A DNA stretch of 64,000 nt, from the NCBI GenBank assembly GCA_023410055.1, contig JAEYQK010000002.1, positions 1 to 64,000 on the forward strand. The letters run 5' to 3'. Both the position numbers and the translations under genes were made by a program. Shown here one piece after another: positions 8,712-18,387 of this stretch. The number at the start of each line of letters is the position of its first letter. Positions within the stretch are counted from its first letter, which is position 1. The DNA comes from Acidobacteriota bacterium. Lineage in GTDB: Bacteria; Acidobacteriota; Terriglobia; Terriglobales; Acidobacteriaceae. The notes beneath the pieces are model-generated. The model was not told the DNA's origin, did no database searches, and was given only the letters and a program-made list of their open reading frames with translations.

Positions 8712-10145
8712 TCAAGCACTCTTCCCGGTAATCAGGAGTCGCGCATAACCCACCATCTCACATCTCTCGCGCGGAATGAGAAACGGAATCACCAGCATCA
8801 CAGCCGCAAGCACCCGCAAGTACTCTGCACGATCCGCTACCAAAACCGCAAACGCAGCCACCACAAACCAGAGGGCTGAGGAAGCGTAACTCGGACTGCG
8901 AACCAGCCTCACCGTCATAACGTGAATAACAATGTAGGAACCGATCGCGAGAATCTCCGCGAAACCGTAGCCGATAGCGCCATAAGGCGGAACGAAAAGT
9001 ATCGTTGCAAGAGCAAACATCGCAACATGGACCACATGGAACCAGGTTACATCCATGTTCTTCTGCAACAGATACAGCACTGACGAGTGCAGGTTAAATA
9101 TGCAGTTGGCCAGCGTGGCGATGGCGATGAACGGAAAGACTTGCAGCGCCAGGTTCCAACGCGTGCCAAAGATCGGCGGGATTACGTACGGCGCAAGCAA
9201 GGCGAAAACTGCTAGCGGCAGCCCGACCGTTAGCGCCTGCAACCGCATGCCCTCTTCAATGCTCTTGCGCAACTTGTCGCGGCTCTCACCGAGCTTCGCC
9301 AGGGCCGCCATCGCTACACGCCAAGTAGCCGATCTGGCGAAAGAAAGAACGGCCACTATGCGCATCGCGAGGGCCACATTACCCACCGCCGCGGCGCCGG
9401 CAAAACGCCCGACAAGAACGGGATTGACAAGAGTCCGGAGTTGCCAAACCCAAATCGAACTCGAGTAACTCAGGCCATAGCCAAGCATCTCGCGAACCAG
9501 TTTTCTGTCCCACACCAAGCTCGGGCGAAACCCGGTTGAGATGTAGGTCAACACTAGCAGCGCCACTTGCTGAGTCAAGAGGCCCGAGGCCGGCGCCCAC
9601 GCTCCTGCCCCCGCGAGCGCCAATGGCACTCCGACTACATAGTTCAATGCCTGACTGATCAGCTCGTTGTAGGCCACGCTCTTGAAGCGCAGCTCGCGGT
9701 CGAGTTGCACGATACCCGGAAGAGCCAGAAGGTTAGTCGGGATATAGAGCGCAAGAGCCATGGTGATGCCGGAAGCTCCCGGCATGTGAATCGCGCCACA
9801 TATCAGCTTATGCCCCAGAACGACTGCGGTAGCAAAAACCGCTCCAATCACCAGCAGCAGTGTGAATCCTAAATCGTACTCCCGCTTCTCCAACTGCTGC
9901 GGCTTGCGTATGAGATAAACGTCGATGCCCCACGTCCCAACTGTCGCGATGAACGTGACAATCCCAGAGGTCGCCGCGAACACGCCGTACTCCGTCGGTC
10001 CGATCACGCGAGTCACGAACAACACGCCGATCAGGCTTAGGACCATGCCGAAGCCCTGGCGCACGACGATGTAGGCCCCGCCCCGGAGAGCCCTGGCCTT
10101 CAGGCCCGCTGTACTTCCCTGTGAGTTATCCAATTGTTCGGCCAT
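8712..10145 (-). CDS. wzx: Polysaccharide flippase (Wzx, MATE/MOP superfamily), copy 1
   Basis: A 477-aa integral membrane protein with about 12-14 hydrophobic segments. It begins with LKARALRGGAYIVVRQGFGMVLSLIGVLFVTRVIGP, typical of the polysaccharide_synt/MVIN-like flippases. It moves undecaprenyl-diphosphate-linked repeat units across the inner membrane. ATG start at 10145. It follows a small membrane-protein gene after 30 bases. It is the first of three flippases in the window and is probably dedicated to the repeat unit made by the glycosyltransferases of operon 1. Confidence 0.9.
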   Translation of the reverse strand: MAEQLDNSQGSTAGLKARALRGGAYIVVRQGFGMVLSLIGVLFVTRVIGPTEYGVFAATSGIVTFIATVGTWGIDVYLIRKPQQLEKREYDLGFTLLLVIGAVFATAVVLGHKLICGAIHMPGASGITMALALYIPTNLLALPGIVQLDRELRFKSVAYNELISQALNYVVGVPLALAGAGAWAPASGLLTQQVALLVLTYISTGFRPSLVWDRKLVREMLGYGLSYSSSIWVWQLRTLVNPVLVGRFAGAAAVGNVALAMRIVAVLSFARSATWRVAMAALAKLGESRDKLRKSIEEGMRLQALTVGLPLAVFALLAPYVIPPIFGTRWNLALQVFPFIAIATLANCIFNLHSSVLYLLQKNMDVTWFHVVHVAMFALATILFVPPYGAIGYGFAEILAIGSYIVIHVMTVRLVRSPSYASSALWFVVAAFAVLVADRAEYLRVLAAVMLVIPFLIPRERCEMVGYARLLITGKSA

Positions 10146-10175
10146 TCAGTTCGGCAATACTGTCACGCGTCGCGA

Positions 10176-10640
10176 CTACAGCCCGCGGGCATTTTGGTCT
10201 CCCTCAGGGGAAGGCCAGCGACTCCACTGATCCAGCAGCGACAGGAACTGTCGCAGTCGGCGTCCGAGGTAGGCGGCGGCCAGCGCCGGCACGAAGGGTA
10301 CCAGCAGCGAGATCGAAGGGGACTGATAGGGCTTCACAGCAACCAGTGCCTGTGCCCATCCATGCAGCCAGCGCAGTCCTTGCAGATAGGTGTTGACTGT
10401 GGGAATTCGCAACAAGCCGCCGAGTGCCAGCGCCACGCACAAGATCGTTGCCCACCGAACGATCGGTTTCGGCGAGACTATGCCAAGCAACAACGCGAAA
10501 CCGATGACCCAGGCGGCTGGGAACTGCGGCAGACGAGAGTGGGAATCGATGATCACCAGCAGCACACCGCAGAGTAGCGCGAGCAGAGTCGCCAGCCAAT
10601 ATCTGCTCACGTGTGGAACCTCCTTCTCGTATCCCGACAT
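10176..10640 (-). CDS. Small EPS-operon membrane protein, unknown function
   Basis: A 154-aa protein with about four hydrophobic segments (YWLATLLALLCGVLLVII; FPAAWVIGFALLLGI; WATILCVALALGGLL; SISLLVPFVPALAAAYLG) and a basic C-terminus. The start is decided by a strong GGAGGT seven bases before the ATG at 10640; an ATG at 10655 lacks such a site. I do not recognise a named family. It sits between the Wzz-type gene (gap 46 bases) and Wzx (gap 30 bases), so it is part of the assembly module; a helper for the chain-length protein or polymerase is conjecture. Confidence 0.7.
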   Translation of the reverse strand: MSGYEKEVPHVSRYWLATLLALLCGVLLVIIDSHSRLPQFPAAWVIGFALLLGIVSPKPIVRWATILCVALALGGLLRIPTVNTYLQGLRWLHGWAQALVAVKPYQSPSISLLVPFVPALAAAYLGRRLRQFLSLLDQWSRWPSPEGDQNARGL

Positions 10641-10686
10641 ATGGATTACCTCCATGGGCCAATAATGCCGACAGTCATCATTCGGT

Positions 10687-12075
10687 TCACTCGGAAAGGG
10701 CCCCGCCGGAGATCCGGTGGCAGCGCGTATCCAGCTCCGCTCGCCAGCGACATAGAGTGCATAGGCGAAGCTCTTCGACTAGACCTGCAAGCGTGCGTCT
10801 ATCCGCATCGCTGACTCGCCACCAGAGCTCGCCGCCGATAACCCAGGCCGCCGCACAGAGAAGCGAGAGAATGAAGCCGGCGAAAACGATCAGTAAACGC
10901 GAGGGCTTGGAGCGCTGGTTGGGTACGACGGGGACATCCAGCATCTGCACACTGGGGATGGATCGCGCTTCAGCAACCCGAGCCACCTCGTACTGGCGAG
11001 TCAACATTGTATAGACGGCCTCCTGAATCTTCATGCGACGATACAGATCCAACCATGCCTGATTCAGTTTGGGCAGCTGGCTAAAAGACATATGATCAAG
11101 GACGGTCGAGCTGCTGGCGTCCTCGCCTTGCCGGGTACCAGCCACTCTGCGGAGTTGCTGCTCAAGTTCTCCGACCCGCGCCCGCGCCTGCTGCAGGTGC
11201 ACGTCTTTGGCGGTGTACATCTGCTCGAGTCCGCGAAGCTCGGCCCGCGCGGCAATCAGCTCGCCTTCCAGGTTCGCTGCCGCGCCAACCAGGGCTCGGG
11301 CCTGTTCGGGAACATCCAAGGCACCGCTCTGGGTGGCGAACCGGCTGTATTCAGACTCGGTCTGTTGCAGATCCGCCGCCGCCAGCTTGATCCGATCCTC
11401 AAGAAACAAACGTTCGCGTCGAGCTGATGAACTGCTTACGTTGACCATCACGGCGCCCAGTTCGTCGACATAGGCTTTGGCCAGGTCGGCGGCGCGACGT
11501 GGATCCTCATCGTCAACCGTGATGGTTACCACACCCGTCTTGCTGTCTTCATCAAAGTGGCTCGCCGCCGCTAGTCTCTTGCGTGCGTCCTCGGAAGAGC
11601 GGGTACCGTAAACTCTCATCAGGTCGAAACGGCTGTTAATGTGGTCGGAGACGGTACGGCTACCTAGAACGGCAATGAATAGCTGCCCCGGAGTGTTCAT
11701 CCCAAGCAGCTGCGACGCTATTCCACTAGCGCCAACAAGGCTGCCTAGCCCTCCTTCTTCTTCTCCGGAAGCCATTTGCATCATGCTGGAGTAATCCGGA
11801 GTGGAGTTGGGCGGCATCAAGCGCGCGACCCCTTGGTATTGGTTGGGGATGAGAAAGGCTATTAGCGTGAACAGCGACAGCCCCAAGCCGATGATGCGGT
11901 ACATGGCACGACGGCGTGCGAACAACAGCCTCAGCCAAGGCAAGAGGCTACGCAGGTTTTCCACGAGTCGGGAGGCGTTGTCCACCAGCGGAGTCCAGTT
12001 CACCGCTGGCTCGGTGGACGGGGAGGAAACCGTGTCCTGCTCGGTATCATTCATACTCGTGCGATCAACTTCCAC
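10687..12075 (-). CDS. Chain-length determinant protein (Wzz/PCP type, no kinase domain)
   Basis: A 462-aa polysaccharide co-polymerase. Layout: cytoplasmic N-terminus rich in acidic and polar residues, first membrane segment at ~57-76, Wzz domain (QYQGVARLMPP), a long helical coiled-coil region (~210-330; FLEDRIKLAAADLQQTESEY) and a second membrane segment (LLIVFAGFILSLLCAAAWVIGG, given here as a span near residues 395-416). No Walker motifs follow, so unlike the Wzc of operon 2 it lacks the autokinase. GTG start at 12075 with GGAGGT nine bases upstream. It controls chain length or coupling between Wzy polymerisation and Wza export. Confidence 0.88.
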   Translation of the reverse strand: MEVDRTSMNDTEQDTVSSPSTEPAVNWTPLVDNASRLVENLRSLLPWLRLLFARRRAMYRIIGLGLSLFTLIAFLIPNQYQGVARLMPPNSTPDYSSMMQMASGEEEGGLGSLVGASGIASQLLGMNTPGQLFIAVLGSRTVSDHINSRFDLMRVYGTRSSEDARKRLAAASHFDEDSKTGVVTITVDDEDPRRAADLAKAYVDELGAVMVNVSSSSARRERLFLEDRIKLAAADLQQTESEYSRFATQSGALDVPEQARALVGAAANLEGELIAARAELRGLEQMYTAKDVHLQQARARVGELEQQLRRVAGTRQGEDASSSTVLDHMSFSQLPKLNQAWLDLYRRMKIQEAVYTMLTRQYEVARVAEARSIPSVQMLDVPVVPNQRSKPSRLLIVFAGFILSLLCAAAWVIGGELWWRVSDADRRTLAGLVEELRLCTLCRWRAELDTRCHRISGGALSE

Positions 12076-12155
12076 TTAGTGCGCACCTCCAGGCAAGTTG
12101 CTTGAGTCTTGGGCCCAAGCTGCCACACAAACTTCGACAAGGCGGGGAAATGCCG

Positions 12156-14615
12156 TCATCTTCCCGGCCAGTACGTGAGCTGAAAACTAGAGATCAACGG
12201 CGATCGCGCCGTCGGGGCCAGTGCTGGGAAGTCCCACCGCTGATAGGCAACTGTACCCGTCAGCATCAAACTCGGACGAAGCCACAGTTTCGCCTGGCCA
12301 GAGATATCGTGTAGGTTGCCGCCCTCGAGAAACTGCTGACTCACGGTCTGTTGACGATACTGCAGCGTGATTGTGTTTTGGGGCGAGAGCCAATATGTGC
12401 TGCGCAGCAAAACACCCAGTCCTTGGCGGCCGACCCAATTTCCCAAGAGATTTCCGGCGCTGGTGTAGCCATCCACAAAACGCGTGTTGTAGTAAAAAAA
12501 ACCCTCTCGTTGCATGCCGGGGATATCGGTGCAGGCAGCCTCAGCCCGGAAGTCGAGCTTCGCAAGCTTGGGAATCTGCGGCATATAGAGACCGGGACTG
12601 AACGCGGAGCGACGCGGGTAGGCGATTGGAGATATCTCGTCGTCAGCTAGAGCATCGTTGTAAATTAAGAGCCATTTGCGGAACTTGGGAACACGATAGC
12701 TGATATCGAAGCTGCTGCGCCGGTCACCCGGATCGTTGTTGCCGGTGGCAGTGCTGGCGGAAAACAGGGACTTGGCAAAGCCCTGCAAGGTCACCGGATG
12801 GCCGGGACCGCCGAAAACAGTCGTGCGGGACACCCCAAACTCCAAGTTGGGAGTAGGTTTGAAGCTTACTTTCATCCCGTGCACAAAGGGCTGATCACCA
12901 AGACTGCGTTCCCAGCTGCCTGTCCGATTCTGACCGGCGAGGACGAAGTGCTGCCCTCGCAGTCGCCCAATGAAGTACTCGGTACGCATCGGACCCAGCC
13001 AGGACAGAAGCGACGGCAACTTGGCGGGGCTCGCCCGGTTCAGCCGCAGCATTGGCAGCGGTTCGGCGTTGTTACTCAGCAGCAAGGGACCGCTGGCTCC
13101 CGGTCCCCACCAGAGCGTTTGTTGCCCGAATGAAAGCTGCCAACCGGCATGCTGCAAAGCCACATAGGCATCCAGCAGGCGAACGCGGTCGATTTGTGGG
13201 TCGCCAGTAGCGGGAGGTGGCAGCTCATGCCAGTAATCGCTGGCGATTGCGGTTCGCGCGGTTTCCGGCAGACCCGGAGCGGCTGGAGCGTGTTGATACT
13301 CCCCCCTCACATAGAAGGCCAGCGGTCCGAGCGTGGCTGTGCTGGAAACTCCCGTAACCGCGTTCAATCCTTCAGCGTATGGTCGGCCGTAGTCGTTGAT
13401 GATACTTTGACCGAAGTAGTACCCTCGTCGCAGCGGAGACCCATAGATGCCGGTGACCCGCGCGTAAATGGATTCAAGGTGGGCACTCCGATTTCTCCCA
13501 CCCTCCAACAGCGCAATCTCTGGAGCAAACTCCTGTTTCAGTGCGACATAGCTTTGCGCGGCAGGGGAACCGTCGTCGTCGGAAAGGAGCATACTTGTCT
13601 CTTCCAGCACTCGGGCGCATTCCATTCGGGTCCAAGGACGTAATCCAAGAAAACCGGAGGGCGCATAGCCCCAGGCCTGCAATCGATCGAAGCTCGCGTA
13701 AACCCAGCTGTCTATAGGCACATAGGGAGAACCCATGTCGTCTGGCTGGCGTACCGATTCCTCTTGCCCCCGAACGAACGTCCCGTATCTCCGGCTATCT
13801 GCTTCATCTCCGCGGGTACTCAGGATTTGCCTACCCATATACCAGCCCAGCAAACTGCCAACAAAAACGTCGGAGGCAAAGTGCTCGCGGGAGGTAAGCC
13901 GGGTGGCGCTCACCCCTACCGCCGTGCCATAGGCCAGAAGCTTGGCCGTACCACTCGAAGAGCGGCCAGCTAGAACCGTAGCCGCCGACCAAGCAACCGC
14001 CGAGTGCGTCGAGGGGAACGAATTCCCGCCATGAAAGAAGCGGCCTTGACCAGCTTCCTCCAACGGACGTTGCCTCCCAGCGGCGTACTTAATTACCTCA
14101 CTTACGAGAACGCTGTTCCCAACCGCTTCCGCAGTCAGCCAACCTGTCTGACGCCGCGGCTGATTTCCATCAATATAGCTGGAAAAATATAAGCCTGCCC
14201 CAGTCGCCGCCAAGGCGGCCACCCCGAAATTGGAAAAGTTACGACTGTGCTGTATCACGCTTGGACTGCCGGGCAAGTGCTGCTCAAGCGCCGTGTCGCT
14301 GGCAATCAGGACCGCTGTTCCCGCAGTGAGCGGCAACAGCCAGCGGAGGTGCTTCTCGCGCAACTTGACCGGAGCTGACCAGAATGCTGCCTGGTCACCC
14401 GCCAACTGCCTGACGGGATTCAGGCCGGAGGCGTGGGATGGCTCATCCAGTGCTGCTGAAGCAGAGTGATCACTGGGACAGCGCACCTCGTTGCCATCCA
14501 GATCAGTGCAGTGGTCCTGCTCAGCTGACGCACCGATAGGATTCTGCGCTTTGGCCGAAGTAGCCGATGCAGCCAGCAGGCAGGCCAGCAGCACTTGTGC
14601 AATTCCCCTGTACAC
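12156..14615 (-). CDS. PAP2 phosphatase-Wzi capsule-assembly fusion
   Basis: An 819-aa exported protein that joins two modules. After a Sec signal (cleavage near residue 23), residues ~90-265 are a PAP2-type phosphatase with all three signatures: KYAAGRQRP (176-184), FPSTHS (200-205) and SREHFASDV (242-250). Residues ~290-815 are a Wzi-like capsule assembly outer-membrane beta-barrel (DSWVYASFDRLQAWG; repeated amphipathic strands; ending in an aromatic-rich strand). PAP2 enzymes can dephosphorylate undecaprenyl diphosphate; Wzi binds polymer at the surface. The GTG start lies 8 bases after the Wza gene. A link between lipid-carrier recycling and surface attachment is inferred. Confidence 0.82.
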   Translation of the reverse strand: MYRGIAQVLLACLLAASATSAKAQNPIGASAEQDHCTDLDGNEVRCPSDHSASAALDEPSHASGLNPVRQLAGDQAAFWSAPVKLREKHLRWLLPLTAGTAVLIASDTALEQHLPGSPSVIQHSRNFSNFGVAALAATGAGLYFSSYIDGNQPRRQTGWLTAEAVGNSVLVSEVIKYAAGRQRPLEEAGQGRFFHGGNSFPSTHSAVAWSAATVLAGRSSSGTAKLLAYGTAVGVSATRLTSREHFASDVFVGSLLGWYMGRQILSTRGDEADSRRYGTFVRGQEESVRQPDDMGSPYVPIDSWVYASFDRLQAWGYAPSGFLGLRPWTRMECARVLEETSMLLSDDDGSPAAQSYVALKQEFAPEIALLEGGRNRSAHLESIYARVTGIYGSPLRRGYYFGQSIINDYGRPYAEGLNAVTGVSSTATLGPLAFYVRGEYQHAPAAPGLPETARTAIASDYWHELPPPATGDPQIDRVRLLDAYVALQHAGWQLSFGQQTLWWGPGASGPLLLSNNAEPLPMLRLNRASPAKLPSLLSWLGPMRTEYFIGRLRGQHFVLAGQNRTGSWERSLGDQPFVHGMKVSFKPTPNLEFGVSRTTVFGGPGHPVTLQGFAKSLFSASTATGNNDPGDRRSSFDISYRVPKFRKWLLIYNDALADDEISPIAYPRRSAFSPGLYMPQIPKLAKLDFRAEAACTDIPGMQREGFFYYNTRFVDGYTSAGNLLGNWVGRQGLGVLLRSTYWLSPQNTITLQYRQQTVSQQFLEGGNLHDISGQAKLWLRPSLMLTGTVAYQRWDFPALAPTARSPLISSFQLTYWPGR

Positions 14616-14623
14616 CTAGTTCC

Positions 14624-17476
14624 CTATTTCGTTGCCACACTGGCGGCAATCGCCAACTGTGCCACGACTTGCGCCATACTCATGAGGTTTCGCCACTTAT
14701 CGCTGCCGCCAACGATCTTTTCCGGTACAACCACGGTGTCGCCAGGCTTCAACTTCACATCGAGCACATTACCTCCCCAGAAGCCAGTCCCTTTGCTTAT
14801 AACCGAGCCGTTAGCGGAAACAATGAATACATCCTTCTTATTAGCTAGGTTGCTGAAGCCGCCAGCCGCCCGCAGGTAGAATCCGGCAGTGCGGCCTGAG
14901 AAATATGTCATCGCCGAGGGACTATAGACCTGCCCTGCGACCATCACGAACTTGGGGCTGCGCGGTATGCGTAGCTTATCGCCCGGGCTGAGCTCAATAT
15001 CAGCGGCCGTGTTCTCCCACTGGCTAATGTCAGAACCAATCGTGATCACCAGCCGGCCAGATGGCGGGTGTCGCTGCAAGGAGCTGATGATCTGCTTTTG
15101 CTGGGCGGCCGCCGATTGCATCGCTGCTTGCTGTTCTTGCGCGGTCATATTTCCCGAAAACGACAGCCCCAATCCTTCCGACTCGATACGCTGGATCAGG
15201 TCTTTCTGGTTGGCCTCTTGCATTTGGCGAACTTGCGTGCGCTCTAGCACAGCTCCTTGCGGGAACGCTGTGCCACGGAACCCCCCTGCCCGCTTGATCA
15301 GCGAACTGAGCTTCTCCCCTTCACCTATCCCGTAAGTGCCGGGATAAGCCACCTCTCCCTCCAGGCTGACCATGGCCCCGACGTCTTGCCATCCAGAAAG
15401 CTGCCGGATCATCAGTACGTCGCTTCGCTTGAGTATTACGTCGGCGCTGCTGTCCCCAGCCATGGCCTTAGCGATCTCGACTTGGGTATGGTCGCTGACG
15501 ATTTTGCTGCCGTTCTGCACTGCGTAGCTGGCAATATCAGCCGTCTCGGTGAAAGCGCTCGTCTTGAATCCTCCTGCTAGGCGCACCAATTGGCTGGCAG
15601 TCATTCCTTGGGCCAGTGGATACTCGCCGGGTCTCATTACCGGACCCGTGATGGTAACGGTGGGAGCATCAAACTGATACCGGCCAAAGATGCGGATCGT
15701 GTCAAACGGCTGGAGATCAAGCGGCTTTTTTCCGCCCAGCAGATCACTGAGCTGAAAATCCAGAACGACCGGTCGAAACTCGGGCGGGGACAAGCGAACA
15801 ATCTCGACGTGCTGGGCGGGTTCGGGCAACATGTCCTGATACGACTTGATTAGGTCAGAGAACTGGATTCCTTTGCGGTACGCATACTTCCCCGGCCGAA
15901 ACACATGACCGTCCAGATACACTGCTTCCCGGTTGTAGGGCAGGATGGGAGAGATCGTGACGCGATCTCCATCCTGCACCTTGAAGTCGTGCAGCAAGCG
16001 GTTTTCCGGCGCGGCCTGATCTGTCGTGCTCAAACTGAGGCTGAGCATTGCATTGCGTTGATGGGCCTGCACTCGTTCCACATTGACCTGCTCCAGGGTT
16101 GCCGATACTAGCACTCCACCAGCAAGGGCCAGTGTCTCAGCCAAGCTGGTGCCGTCCTTGACCTCGTAGATGGCGGGGCGGCGTACCATGCCGGCCACGG
16201 TCACTTGCGCTCCAACCGGGGAGACCAGGATCGTATCTCCCGGTTCGAGCCTCGCTAGATCGGTGCGCACTCCCCTAACGATCAGATCGTACAGATCCAC
16301 CGTACTCACCAAGTTGGTGCCGCGGAAGTGCTGAATCTGGCGCAGCGAGCCTTTTTCCGTCGGTCCACCGGCGGCAAGCAGCGCGTTCAACGGGGTGGAA
16401 AGCGAGCTGACATCGTAGCCGCCTGGGCGCAACACATCGCCTACAACGTAGACCCGCACGGTGCGCACGCGAGTGAGGGAAAGCTCGACGTTGACGTTCC
16501 TGAGGTGCTCGGCGAGGGAACGGCGGACGCTGTTCTGCGCCTGCTGCAATGACTGGCCAGCCACCACCACCGAGCCGCTTTCGGGCAGAGTGATGCGACC
16601 GCTGCGATCAACCGACTGCACAAAGTCCTGGGCAACGCTGCCCCACACGTGAATGTTGAGGCCATCGCCCACTCCAAGAACGTAGTCAGGACCCGCCGGC
16701 AAATCAGTAGGCAGCAGGTCGGCATTGCCGCTACCGTTCCGAAAGACATCGAGCCCGAAGCGGGTCAATTCACTCGTATCATTTGGAACCTGCGTATAGA
16801 GGCCACGCAGCGAATCCAGGGTGCCGTAAGGCACGGGCTGCTCCACCTTCCATGGTGTTGCCGGAATTGGAGGCGCAAGCGGCTGCTGCTGGGGACCTAC
16901 CGCGGATGGATTAACAGTCGAGGGGGGCTGGATAGGATTGTAGCTGCCGTCGCTCCCAGAGTTGTACCCGGAATTGTACCCAGGATTGTTGCCCGGAGTG
17001 TTCGGAACGACGTTCTGCCCCGCCTGCCCGCTGGTTGGAGTCGACGGGGATGGTTGCAGGGGCAACAATCCTCGTCGTTGCAGGGCCTGCACGATCCGGG
17101 CCCTCAACTGCGCATCGGTTTGAACCTCATTCACCAAGAAGGCCTCGTTGAGCTGGCCCTGTGGCGGCTGCCGGCCTTCTTCCCTAAGGCGATCAATCAC
17201 GATTGACCGGCACTCAAGAGCGGCGTCCGGGTTTTCGCGTAGGATGGCAATGATCTGCTGGACGTTGGGATTGCTGGCATCATCGGGGCTTCTACCCAAG
17301 CTCGGTCCGCGCGGCGTTGCCGAGGAACTTGAGTTCGGCTGCATCGGACTACTCTGGGAGGCCGCGCCGGTCGATGGGTCCGGGCCGGAAAATTGGCCCT
17401 GCAGCGACGAAGATAGAAACAGAAAAATCAGTAGCAGACCGCGCAGGCGGTTACGGTACGTATTCTCACTCGACAT
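14624..17476 (-). CDS. Polysaccharide export protein, Wza-like with multiple SLBB domains
   Basis: About 950 aa, much longer than typical Wza. Signal peptide, then a low-complexity Pro/Gln/Ser/Asn linker (~30-230) with three 12-base repeats at 16960-16995 encoding PGYN/SGYN-like units. Next come the Poly_export domain (DYVLGVGDGLNIHVWG) and a series of SLBB-like repeats (VRVYVVGDVLRPGGY; VTVAGMVRRPAIYE; VYLDGHVFRPGKY; VTITGPVMRPGEY; VSLEGEVAYPGTY; VMVAGQVYSPSAM). It forms the periplasmic and outer-membrane export channel. I prefer the ATG at 17476 (AGAAG upstream) over the TTG at 17497. It lies second in operon 1, after the TetR gene. Confidence 0.88.
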   Translation of the reverse strand: MSSENTYRNRLRGLLLIFLFLSSSLQGQFSGPDPSTGAASQSSPMQPNSSSSATPRGPSLGRSPDDASNPNVQQIIAILRENPDAALECRSIVIDRLREEGRQPPQGQLNEAFLVNEVQTDAQLRARIVQALQRRGLLPLQPSPSTPTSGQAGQNVVPNTPGNNPGYNSGYNSGSDGSYNPIQPPSTVNPSAVGPQQQPLAPPIPATPWKVEQPVPYGTLDSLRGLYTQVPNDTSELTRFGLDVFRNGSGNADLLPTDLPAGPDYVLGVGDGLNIHVWGSVAQDFVQSVDRSGRITLPESGSVVVAGQSLQQAQNSVRRSLAEHLRNVNVELSLTRVRTVRVYVVGDVLRPGGYDVSSLSTPLNALLAAGGPTEKGSLRQIQHFRGTNLVSTVDLYDLIVRGVRTDLARLEPGDTILVSPVGAQVTVAGMVRRPAIYEVKDGTSLAETLALAGGVLVSATLEQVNVERVQAHQRNAMLSLSLSTTDQAAPENRLLHDFKVQDGDRVTISPILPYNREAVYLDGHVFRPGKYAYRKGIQFSDLIKSYQDMLPEPAQHVEIVRLSPPEFRPVVLDFQLSDLLGGKKPLDLQPFDTIRIFGRYQFDAPTVTITGPVMRPGEYPLAQGMTASQLVRLAGGFKTSAFTETADIASYAVQNGSKIVSDHTQVEIAKAMAGDSSADVILKRSDVLMIRQLSGWQDVGAMVSLEGEVAYPGTYGIGEGEKLSSLIKRAGGFRGTAFPQGAVLERTQVRQMQEANQKDLIQRIESEGLGLSFSGNMTAQEQQAAMQSAAAQQKQIISSLQRHPPSGRLVITIGSDISQWENTAADIELSPGDKLRIPRSPKFVMVAGQVYSPSAMTYFSGRTAGFYLRAAGGFSNLANKKDVFIVSANGSVISKGTGFWGGNVLDVKLKPGDTVVVPEKIVGGSDKWRNLMSMAQVVAQLAIAASVATK
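16960..16995. repeat. Three 12-base repeats in the Wza linker
   Basis: Three imperfect tandem 12-base units (16960-16971, 16972-16983, 16984-16995) each containing TTGT and CCC. On the minus strand they encode Asn-Pro-Gly-Tyr and Asn-Ser-Gly-Tyr-like tetrapeptides. They lie in the flexible segment between the signal peptide and the export domain, where length change would be tolerated. Confidence 0.7.
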
Positions 17477-17571
17477 GCAGATCTTCTCTTGTCTCAAGGT
17501 TCAACTTCCAGGGCGACGCAGAGCACTCGCTGCGAGGCGCAAAACGAAATGAGCAAACTAGGATTGGACAT

Positions 17572-18213
17572 TCACTCGACGGTCACCGATGGCACCGACG
17601 CAGCCTGTGCATTCAACATGGACAACCAGAACTGGGCATAAGTGCGGGCGCGAGCCTTGGCGCCAGGTAGCGGTTCAGCATTCCCGGCGGCACTGAGACG
17701 GTAGCAGACCTGATGGGCCAGAGGGGCACTGAGTGCGGCACCGGTTAACAATGCCGCCTCGAATCCCGACAGACTTCCTCGACCTGTGCACTCGGCCAGA
17801 TAGCCGGAGATATCGTTCAGCATGGGCGTGAGGTACTTAACTGTCATCAACTCAGCCTTTTCCGGCATTTCCAGGAACGCCACCGTCAGAAGCCGCAGCA
17901 CGGGTTCCTGATAAATAACGATGTAGGTAATGAACTCCATAAGTTGAGGCAAGACCCGAGCTGGATCCTGCCGTTCGCGCAGGGCATCTTTGAGCTCTTG
18001 CCGCATCTCGGCGCGGGACAGCCTCACCTCCAATACTGCCCAGAATAGATCCTCTTTGGTTTGAAAGTGCCGGAACAAAGAGTTCTCGCTCGTACCGGCC
18101 AGCAAGGCCACATCCCGCGTGGTTGTACCTCTATATCCATGGCGGGAAAACAGCTCAGCGGCAGTTTCCAGAATGCGTAGCTGTATGGTGCTGTTCTGTC
18201 GATTCTTAGGCAT
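17572..18213 (-). CDS. TetR-family regulator, operon 1
   Basis: A 213-aa protein with a clear N-terminal TetR helix-turn-helix: RILETAAELFSRHGYRGTTT, then TSENSLFRHFQTKEDLF. The C-terminal ligand domain is unassigned. I start it at the ATG at 18213 (MPKNRQN); the frame is open for 48 more codons upstream but without family likeness. There is no good ribosome-binding site before this ATG, and a 62-codon ORF ends one base before it, so coupling is possible. As first gene before Wza it probably regulates operon 1 and itself. It is paralogous to the TetR at 40341. Confidence 0.88.
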   Translation of the reverse strand: MPKNRQNSTIQLRILETAAELFSRHGYRGTTTRDVALLAGTSENSLFRHFQTKEDLFWAVLEVRLSRAEMRQELKDALRERQDPARVLPQLMEFITYIVIYQEPVLRLLTVAFLEMPEKAELMTVKYLTPMLNDISGYLAECTGRGSLSGFEAALLTGAALSAPLAHQVCYRLSAAGNAEPLPGAKARARTYAQFWLSMLNAQAASVPSVTVE

Positions 18214-18387
18214 GTTAAGGCGTTTTCTGCGTGTCGGGAAAACTGGGTACGAAAAAGCGCCCACCCGGCGAGATCTGATTGCTGCGCTCCAAAAACATGT
18301 ACTTCCTGCTCCAGGCTTGTTTTCCAGAGCACTTTCGTTCTCGGCCACTACAGCCATGAATGCTCGAAAATGGCCCCGGGGAGCAGA

